NCBI GenBank assembly: GCA_030836935.1
Contig: JAUPMA010000055.1
Span: 1-12,430 of the forward strand
DNA: 12,430 nt
From: Pseudomonadota bacterium
GTDB taxonomy: Bacteria; Pseudomonadota; Gammaproteobacteria; SZUA-229
Direction of reading: 5' to 3'
Shown in pieces: positions 6,625 through 12,430 of this stretch. Positions within the stretch are counted from its first letter, which is position 1. Every line of letters begins with the position of its first letter. The translations under genes and the position numbers were made by a program. The notes below the pieces were generated by a model. That model saw nothing but the letters and a program-made list of their open reading frames with translations, searched no databases and was not told where the DNA came from.

Positions 6625-7155
6625 ATGCAAGACATTTTCCAGAGTTTGCAGGAAACAGATCACAAGTGCCGCGCCAGAGCCGCTGATCTGGCGATATTGA
6701 ACAGAAAAAAGGGTGACTGGGTAGGTATAGGTTTTCGCATTGGTGAAACCCGGCTGTTGTCAAAAATGGGCGAAGTAACCGAAATTCTTGAAATGCCGGA
6801 ATTCACCCGTGTTCCCGGTGCCAAGCCCTGGGTGGTGGGAATTGCCAATGTGCGTGGCAGCCTGCTGCCGTTAATGGATATACAGGGCTTCATTACCGGA
6901 GAAGTCCTGAAAAGCCGCAAGGATGGACGTGTGCTGGTTGCCAGTTTACGCGGTACGCACACCGGCCTGGTGGTAAATGAAATACTGGGACTGCGTCACT
7001 TTGCGCTCGAAGAGCAAACCTATGAATTGCCGGAAATTGAAAATGCGCTCAAGCCATTTATCAGGCAGGCCTTTCACCGGGAACATCAATACTGGCCGGT
7101 ATTCAGCTTGCAGGCATTGATTGAAGACGAGCGGTTTTTGCAGGCGGCATTGTAA
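6625..7155 (+). CDS. pilI: CheW-like adaptor PilI
   Basis: PilI is the CheW-type scaffold that couples the PilJ receptor to the ChpA kinase. The 176-residue protein carries a CheW domain over about residues 30-170, with GIGFRIGETRLLSKMGEVTEI (strand pair near the N-terminus), VPGAKPWVVGIANVRGSLLPLMDIQGF in the middle and a later LVVNEILGLRHF segment. The VVGIANVRG..LPLMD pattern is the hallmark of the family. Length agrees with P. aeruginosa PilI (about 178). No clear SD precedes the ATG; with only 12 nt after pilH, translation may depend on coupling to the upstream gene. No membrane segment or signal peptide is seen. Confidence 0.93.
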   Translation: MQDIFQSLQETDHKCRARAADLAILNRKKGDWVGIGFRIGETRLLSKMGEVTEILEMPEFTRVPGAKPWVVGIANVRGSLLPLMDIQGFITGEVLKSRKDGRVLVASLRGTHTGLVVNEILGLRHFALEEQTYELPEIENALKPFIRQAFHREHQYWPVFSLQALIEDERFLQAAL

Positions 7156-7192
7156 GCCGGCAGCCACTCACATCAGGTACAGAAATAACATC

Positions 7193-7231
7193 ATGAGAAG
7201 TATTGCGAGTCGGGAGAAGAAAAAAACATGA
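7193..7231 (+). other. Possible 12-codon upstream ORF ending on the pilJ start
   Basis: An ATG at 7193 opens a 12-codon frame ([12 protein letters not shown]) that contains the pilJ SD (GGGAG, 7212-7216) and whose TGA (7229-7231) overlaps the pilJ ATG (7228-7230) as ATGA. The peptide is basic and its own SD is weak. It could be a coupling or leader ORF, or pure chance given its length. Confidence 0.2.
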
Positions 7232-9333
7232 GCGTACTAAAGCGAAACCCGTTTGCGAAAGGTGTCATCAGCAAGCCGATTCTGGTATTGGGTACAGTGC
7301 TTTTCGGCTCCATTCTGGCCATGGGTGGCAGCCTGTGGTACGCCGCAACCCAGCAGGCCTATCAGCAACAGTATCTTGATCTGGTGGCAGAACAAAAATT
7401 GCTGTCGCAACGTATTGCAACCTTCTCGCTGGAATCGGCTGCGGGCAAGGAAACGGCCTTCGCACAACTGGAAAAATACCGTAACCGGTTTGACGAAACC
7501 CTGAAGGTTTTTGCCAACGGCAGTCCGGAGCGCAAATTGCCGCCGCTGCCAGCTTCCCTGTCCGGAAATCTCGCCAACGTGCAAAAAGTATGGCTGGGTG
7601 ATGCCAAGAACAGCAACGATACCAATGCTTATCGCAACAATGTAAATCGCATTCTTGATGGCAAGGCAGCCATTTCCGAAGTGGGTGAATTTGTGCTGGT
7701 GATTCAGGAATTCATTCCGCAACTGTTGTCATTTTCTGAAGAAGTGGTGGATTTGCTGGTGGAGCGCAATGCCAATTCACACCAGATTTTCATGGCCAGT
7801 CGCCAGTTGATGCTGGCGCAGCGTATTGAAAACAACATGAACCGCGTATTGGCGGGTGGTGAAGGCGCGGCCGCTGCGGCTGACCGTTTTGGCCGGGATG
7901 CCTCGCGTTTCGGCAGCGTGCTGGAAGGCATGCTGAAAGGTTCAAAAGAATTGCGGCTTGAAGAATTCAAGGATGAAGTGGTGCGCAGCAAGTTGCGTGA
8001 AGTGGCCATGCTGTTCAGTTCGGTGAGTGACCACGTAGAAGCCATTCTGGAATTGTCACCTGATTTGTTCGATGTAAAAACAGCGGCTGACCGCGTTGAA
8101 AAACAAGGCGCGGGTCTGTTGATTGAAACTGAAAAACTCGAACGTGAAATTGTGGCGCACGGTGAAGTGCTCGGTTATGTGCGTCTGTTTGGTTTGATAG
8201 CCGGTGCGGTGGCAGTGGTTGTGATTATCATCGGCGGTATTCTGATGGTGCGTGATGCCGGCGAACGTGAAGACGCGGCACTGGAACAGAATCGCAGAAA
8301 CCAGCGCGCGATCTTGCGACTGCTGGATGAAATGGCCAATCTTGCCGAAGGTGATCTTACCGTGCATGCAACGGTAACTGAAGAAATTACCGGTGCGATT
8401 GCGGATTCGGTCAACTATGCAATTGATGCCTTGCGTAGCCTGGTAACCACGATCAATACCACTGCCGTGAAAGTTTCCGGATCAGCTGAAAAAACCCAGG
8501 CCACAGCGTTGCGGCTTGCCGATGCCAGTACGCATCAGGCGCGTGAAATTGCATCAGCGAGTGCGGCGATTACTGATATGGCCGATTCCATGGAATCCGT
8601 ATCCAAGGAAGCCATCAGTTCGGCTGATGTGGCGCATCGTTCTCTGGAAATTGCACAGAAAGGTGCGGCGATTGTACGCCGCAGTATTCAGGGCATGGAC
8701 ACGATTCGTGAACAGATTCAGGAAACATCAAAACGTATCAAGCGTCTCGGTGAATCATCACAGGAAATCGGCGACATCGTGGGCCTGATTACAGAAATTG
8801 CGGATCAGACAAACATTCTGGCGCTGAATGCGGCGATTCAGGCATCAACTGCCGGTGAAGCGGGACGCGGTTTCGCGGTGGTTGCGGATGAAGTGCAACG
8901 CCTGGCAGAGCGTGCCGGTAATGCAACCAAGCAGATTGAAGCACTGGTTAAAACCATTCAGGCCGATACCAACGAGGCGGTGAGTTCAATGGAAGCCAGC
9001 ACCTCCAACGTGGTGAGTGGTGCCAAGATGGCAGAGGATGCAGGTGAAGCGCTGATCGAAATTGAAAATGTATCGAATGAACTGGCGGAGCTGATTCGCG
9101 GTATTTCGGATTCCGCCAGCAAGCAGGCGTCCATTGCGGTGAGTGTATCCAATACCATGAACGTGATTCAGGAAATCACCCTGCAAACATCGGAAGGCAC
9201 AGAAGAAACATCCGCATCGATTGGCAAGTTGAGCGAGATGTCGAACGAACTGCGTAAATCTGTAGCTGGTTTCAAGCTGCCTGACACAGGCGCACAACTG
9301 GAAACAGTAATACTCAATGGAAGCGTGCGTTGA
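7228..9333 (+). CDS. pilJ: Type IV pilus chemoreceptor PilJ
   Basis: PilJ is the methyl-accepting-chemotaxis-like receptor of the Pil-Chp system, sensing pilus-linked surface contact at the inner membrane. The 701-residue protein has a short cytoplasmic start, TM1 (about 16-38), a periplasmic region with two PilJ-type modules marked by [11 protein letters not shown] (54-64) and [14 protein letters not shown] (191-204), TM2 (about 318-341), a HAMP-like stretch and a cytoplasmic coiled-coil signalling domain (about 400-685). The hairpin tip is intact: [20 protein letters not shown] (513-532) followed by [30 protein letters not shown]. Length is slightly above P. aeruginosa PilJ (about 682). GGGAG lies about 11 nt upstream of the ATG. 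The 72-nt gap after pilI holds the small upstream ORF. The next gene is chpA, 11 nt downstream, not pilK. Confidence 0.95.
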   Translation: MSVLKRNPFAKGVISKPILVLGTVLFGSILAMGGSLWYAATQQAYQQQYLDLVAEQKLLSQRIATFSLESAAGKETAFAQLEKYRNRFDETLKVFANGSPERKLPPLPASLSGNLANVQKVWLGDAKNSNDTNAYRNNVNRILDGKAAISEVGEFVLVIQEFIPQLLSFSEEVVDLLVERNANSHQIFMASRQLMLAQRIENNMNRVLAGGEGAAAAADRFGRDASRFGSVLEGMLKGSKELRLEEFKDEVVRSKLREVAMLFSSVSDHVEAILELSPDLFDVKTAADRVEKQGAGLLIETEKLEREIVAHGEVLGYVRLFGLIAGAVAVVVIIIGGILMVRDAGEREDAALEQNRRNQRAILRLLDEMANLAEGDLTVHATVTEEITGAIADSVNYAIDALRSLVTTINTTAVKVSGSAEKTQATALRLADASTHQAREIASASAAITDMADSMESVSKEAISSADVAHRSLEIAQKGAAIVRRSIQGMDTIREQIQETSKRIKRLGESSQEIGDIVGLITEIADQTNILALNAAIQASTAGEAGRGFAVVADEVQRLAERAGNATKQIEALVKTIQADTNEAVSSMEASTSNVVSGAKMAEDAGEALIEIENVSNELAELIRGISDSASKQASIAVSVSNTMNVIQEITLQTSEGTEETSASIGKLSEMSNELRKSVAGFKLPDTGAQLETVILNGSVR

Positions 9334-9344
9334 GAATCTGAAGA

Positions 9345-12300
9345 ATGTCAATGAATACAGAGGATACTGTTGAATACAATTCGCTGCGTTGGGTCAAGAA
9401 AGAACTTGATCTGATTCTGCACGAAGCCCAGGCGTCCCTTTCGGCTTATGTCGAGGATACCAGCGATGTTGATCGCCTGCGGGAATGTATTGAACATCTG
9501 CACATGGTGCATGGCACCTTGCAGATGGTTGAACTGTATGGCGCCGCACAGCTCGCGGAAGAAATGGAATACGTTGCTACGGCCCTGCTCAAGGGCGAGC
9601 TGGAAAAAATTGATGATGCCTACGATGTGCTGATGCGCGCCATGCTGCAACTGCCTGACTATCTGGAAAGCCTTCAGGCAGGCAACAAGGATGTGCCGAT
9701 GGTACTGTTGCCATTGCTGAATGATTTGCGCACCTCCCGCAATGCCAGTCTGCTGTCCGAAAATGTCTTGTTTTTCCCTGATATTGAAAGTACCGCTGAA
9801 CGGGCTGGCGAAACGGCTTCGGCTGCGGTTTCCGGCCAGTTGCTGCCGCAAGCCAGAAAATTGCGTCCGCATTATCAGGTGGGATTGCTTGGCTGGTTAA
9901 AAAACCAGAAACCGGCGGCCAGTCTGAAACGTGTTCTGGCCGTACTGTGCGAGCTGGAAAAATCATCTGCCGAAGCCAGTACGCGCCGGTTGTGGAGTAT
10001 TGGCGCGGCACTGGTTGAAGGTTTGCTCAATGATGCAGTAGATGCCAGTGTCAGCGTGAAAATGCTGCTGGGTCAGATTGATCGCAATATCAAACAGGTA
10101 ATGGATCTGGGTGAATCGGCTTATGCCAGGCAGGTGCCGGCAGAACTGCTGAAAAATCTTCTTTATTATGTTGCCCGCATAAACAAGGATTCGGAACGTG
10201 TTAGTCATATCAAGCAAACCTATCATCTGGCCGATTTGTTACCGGGGGATTCCGAGCTTGAAGAAGCGCGTTCAGGTCTTGGCGGTCTTAATGTTGAACT
10301 GTTGCGTACGGTATCGCAGGGCATACGTGAAGATTTGCTGGAAGTAAAAGATGCGCTGGAAATTTTTGTTCACAGTGAATCGCGTGATGCCGAACGCCTG
10401 ACCGGGTTGCCGGATCTGCTGAGCAAGATTGCGGACACGCTGTCGATGATAGGTTTGGGTGCTGCCAGGGAAAGCGTGCTGAGTCAGCGCGAAAAAATTT
10501 CCAGGCTGCAAACGGCGAGTCCGGAGGCTGTTGAAGATGATGTTATGTCCATCGCCAGCGTTCTGCTCTCGGTTGAAGCGCAACTCAATAGCGTAATTGC
10601 CAGTCGTTCCGGTGCCAGCGAGAAATCCGGAAACAAGCGTTTTTCCGATCTTGCCGCCATGCCGGAAAGTGAATATGTAGAAGTACTGAACGCGGTAATC
10701 CGGGAAGCACTGCAGGCATTCAGTGATGCACGTCAGGCCATACTTGGTTTTCTGGAAAACCCGCGTGATACAGAATTGCTGAAGCTGGTGCTGAAACGTC
10801 TGGAAGAAGTCAGCGGCGCCATGTTCATGTTGCCGATCAAGCGCCTGGAACCGCAATTGCAGGCATTGACCAATTATGTATCACAGGTGCTGATGCATGC
10901 TGGTCAGGTGCCTGAGCGGCAAACGCAGGATGATCTTGCTGATGTTGTTACCAGCATTGAATACTATCTGGAAGCTATTTACGAAGGTCGTCCCGATCTG
11001 GAACTTTCATTTGCAACAGGTGAACGTGCCGCACAAAGACTGAATGATTTGAGTTCAGGTACTTTGCTCACGCAGGGCAAACCGGAAGCTGTAACAGATT
11101 TCACAATACCGTCTGCAGCACCGATCAGTGAAATCACTGAAGAATCAAATGTACCGGAAGAAATTGTTCTGGCCGAGCCGGAAGTCGAGACAACACCTGT
11201 TCCGCCTGCCCGCCAGGCAGTGAAAGTACCAGTTGTGGCAGAACCGAAACCACGGCAGAACTACGTCATTCTGGGCGATGACGCCGATGAAGAAATTCTG
11301 GAAATTTTTATCGAAGAAGCACTCGAGCAACTTGCCTCACTCAGCGAACAATATCCGATATGGAAAAATGATCCGTCAAACATGGATGCCATGACAACAA
11401 TACGCCGCTCATTCCATACACTGAAAGGCAGTGGCCGCCTGATCGGTGCACAATTGATTGGCGAATTTTCCTGGGCATTTGAAAATATGCTCAATCGCAT
11501 TCTCGACAAGACACGTCCTGCCAATCAGGAAGTATTCGATGCGCTGGATGAAGCGCTGGGTGTTTTGCCGCAAATGATCGAGCAGTTAAGGGGAAATCGT
11601 GAGCCGATAGCCAATGTATATGAGTTAATCGAACGTGCGGATGCATTAAGCAAGTGGCGCCCGAAGCAGGCTGAACCTGAAACGACAGGAGCCGTTGCAA
11701 AAAAGCCTGAAGTTCAGGTGCCGGCAACGCCGGTTGAGCCTGAACCTGTTATTGATGCAACCAATCCGGAATCCGGGCTGATTGATACGGATTTGTTGTC
11801 CGATGCCGCCATGGCTGCGATTGATGAGACACTGGCTGCCAGCGAAGCCGAATTGCTGGAAATTGAAAGTGATGATAATGCGATTGAGGAATTGATTGAT
11901 CTTGATGTGGCAGATACAGGATCCAGTGACGAAATTGCGATTGATCTGATGGACGATTTGCAAGAGCCGCAGGATGAGGCCGATAGCGGGATTGAAACCG
12001 GCGACATTGATCTTGGTGAAGCGATGCGCGCACTGGATGAAGCGGCCGCTGAATTTGATTCCGAAGAAATTGATCTGGGAGATGTCGCGGAAATTGTCGA
12101 AGCCGATCAGGAACAAACGGAACATTCCGGTTCAGGTGAACTGGGTATTCATATGGATCCGGTTCTGTTCGAGATATACAAGGGTGAATCAGAATCACAC
12201 CTGAATCAGATACAGGATTTACTGGATGCACATTACACGGCCGGCAAACCACTTCTGGTTAGCCAGGAACTGATACGCGCATTGCATACCCTGTTTGGCA

Positions 12301-12356
12301 GTGCCCGCACAGCCGAAGTGGACGTCATTGCCGGCCGTGTAATGTGCATCCAGTAA
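9345..12356 (+). CDS. chpA: Chemotaxis histidine kinase ChpA/PilL, N-terminal part, cut off by a foldback
   Basis: ChpA is the large CheA-like hybrid kinase of the Pil-Chp system that phosphorylates PilG and PilH. P. aeruginosa ChpA has about 2470 residues; the frame here stops after 1003. Residues 1-580 are the conserved helical N-terminus of degenerate HPt-like modules (for example HMVHGTLQMVELYGAAQLAEE, 53-73), related to FimL. A Pro/Glu-rich linker (about 585-638) precedes an HPt domain (about 639-765) with phosphoacceptor His691 in FHTLKGSG. An acidic linker (about 766-933) leads to a second HPt starting at 934, with His981 in LHTLFGSAR. From base 12328 the sequence is the reverse complement of 12145-12247, so reliable coding ends near residue 994 and the last residues and TAA (12354-12356) are artificial. 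The dimerisation, ATPase, CheW-like and receiver domains are missing. A second ATG at 9351 has slightly better SD spacing. Confidence 0.93.
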   Translation: MSMNTEDTVEYNSLRWVKKELDLILHEAQASLSAYVEDTSDVDRLRECIEHLHMVHGTLQMVELYGAAQLAEEMEYVATALLKGELEKIDDAYDVLMRAMLQLPDYLESLQAGNKDVPMVLLPLLNDLRTSRNASLLSENVLFFPDIESTAERAGETASAAVSGQLLPQARKLRPHYQVGLLGWLKNQKPAASLKRVLAVLCELEKSSAEASTRRLWSIGAALVEGLLNDAVDASVSVKMLLGQIDRNIKQVMDLGESAYARQVPAELLKNLLYYVARINKDSERVSHIKQTYHLADLLPGDSELEEARSGLGGLNVELLRTVSQGIREDLLEVKDALEIFVHSESRDAERLTGLPDLLSKIADTLSMIGLGAARESVLSQREKISRLQTASPEAVEDDVMSIASVLLSVEAQLNSVIASRSGASEKSGNKRFSDLAAMPESEYVEVLNAVIREALQAFSDARQAILGFLENPRDTELLKLVLKRLEEVSGAMFMLPIKRLEPQLQALTNYVSQVLMHAGQVPERQTQDDLADVVTSIEYYLEAIYEGRPDLELSFATGERAAQRLNDLSSGTLLTQGKPEAVTDFTIPSAAPISEITEESNVPEEIVLAEPEVETTPVPPARQAVKVPVVAEPKPRQNYVILGDDADEEILEIFIEEALEQLASLSEQYPIWKNDPSNMDAMTTIRRSFHTLKGSGRLIGAQLIGEFSWAFENMLNRILDKTRPANQEVFDALDEALGVLPQMIEQLRGNREPIANVYELIERADALSKWRPKQAEPETTGAVAKKPEVQVPATPVEPEPVIDATNPESGLIDTDLLSDAAMAAIDETLAASEAELLEIESDDNAIEELIDLDVADTGSSDEIAIDLMDDLQEPQDEADSGIETGDIDLGEAMRALDEAAAEFDSEEIDLGDVAEIVEADQEQTEHSGSGELGIHMDPVLFEIYKGESESHLNQIQDLLDAHYTAGKPLLVSQELIRALHTLFGSARTAEVDVIAGRVMCIQ

Positions 12357-12430
12357 ATCCTGTATCTGATTCAGGTGTGATTCTGATTCACCCTTGTATA
12401 TCTCGAACAGAACCGGATCCATATGAATAC
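12145..12430. repeat. Perfect 103-bp inverted repeat with 80-nt spacer (terminal foldback)
   Basis: Bases 12328-12430 are the exact reverse complement of 12145-12247, separated by 80 unique nt (12248-12327). The left arm and spacer encode coherent ChpA HPt sequence, so they are the native strand and the right arm is the copy. The right arm ends exactly with the window. Perfect identity inside a coding gene, and immediate destruction of the ChpA frame, point to a chimeric amplification product or an assembler turning back on itself rather than a biological repeat. Confidence 0.95.

Noticed and set aside
9345..12356. A naturally short, kinase-less ChpA as a new signalling architecture
   Set aside because: The stop codon lies within the copied arm of a perfect inverted repeat; the truncation is explained by the foldback.
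12219..12422. A 67-codon minus-strand frame starting with MDPVLFEIYKGES
   Set aside because: It is the mirror image of ChpA residues created by the inverted repeat; both its start and its end repeat ChpA sequence. It is not a gene.

Overview
The window looks like chromosomal DNA from a gammaproteobacterium, with GC content near one half. The gene order pyrC'-pyrB-pyrR-ruvX-algH-tonB-gshB, divergent from pilG-pilH-pilI-pilJ-chpA, matches from memory the Pseudomonas aeruginosa PA0401-PA0413 neighbourhood. The genus cannot be fixed from the sequence alone. Two differences from that layout stand out: an apbE gene sits between tonB and gshB, and there is no pilK (CheR-type methyltransferase) between pilJ and chpA.

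Bases 1-5559 hold eight tightly packed minus-strand genes, read from right to left: gshB (glutathione synthetase), apbE (flavin transferase lipoprotein), a TonB3-like energy transducer, algH/yqgE, ruvX/yqgF, pyrR, pyrB (aspartate carbamoyltransferase) and the first 50 codons of a dihydroorotase-like pyrC'. Stop and start codons overlap as ATGA at gshB/apbE and pyrB/pyrC', and other gaps are 2-41 nt, so this looks like one operon. Bases 5560-5795 are an AT-rich divergent promoter region with a 12-bp imperfect inverted repeat. Bases 5796-12327 hold the plus-strand Pil-Chp chemosensory operon that controls type IV pilus twitching: response regulators PilG and PilH, CheW-like adaptor PilI, receptor PilJ and the N-terminal part of histidine kinase ChpA. 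TonB3 of P. aeruginosa is itself reported to be needed for normal twitching, so the two divergent operons may be functionally linked.

Two structural anomalies matter most. First, pyrB reads in frame but appears to lack about 42 residues compared with relatives, including the carbamoyl-phosphate/catalytic HPTQ segment, with the join at a DMF tripeptide that relatives carry on both sides of the missing block. Second, the last 286 bases contain a perfect 103-bp inverted repeat (12145-12247 and 12328-12430) that folds chpA back on itself and creates a false stop codon. It is best explained as an amplification or assembly foldback at a contig end. I found no RNA gene, CRISPR array, insertion sequence or phage element, and no convincing new defence or mobile system; apart from these points the region is conserved housekeeping and motility DNA.
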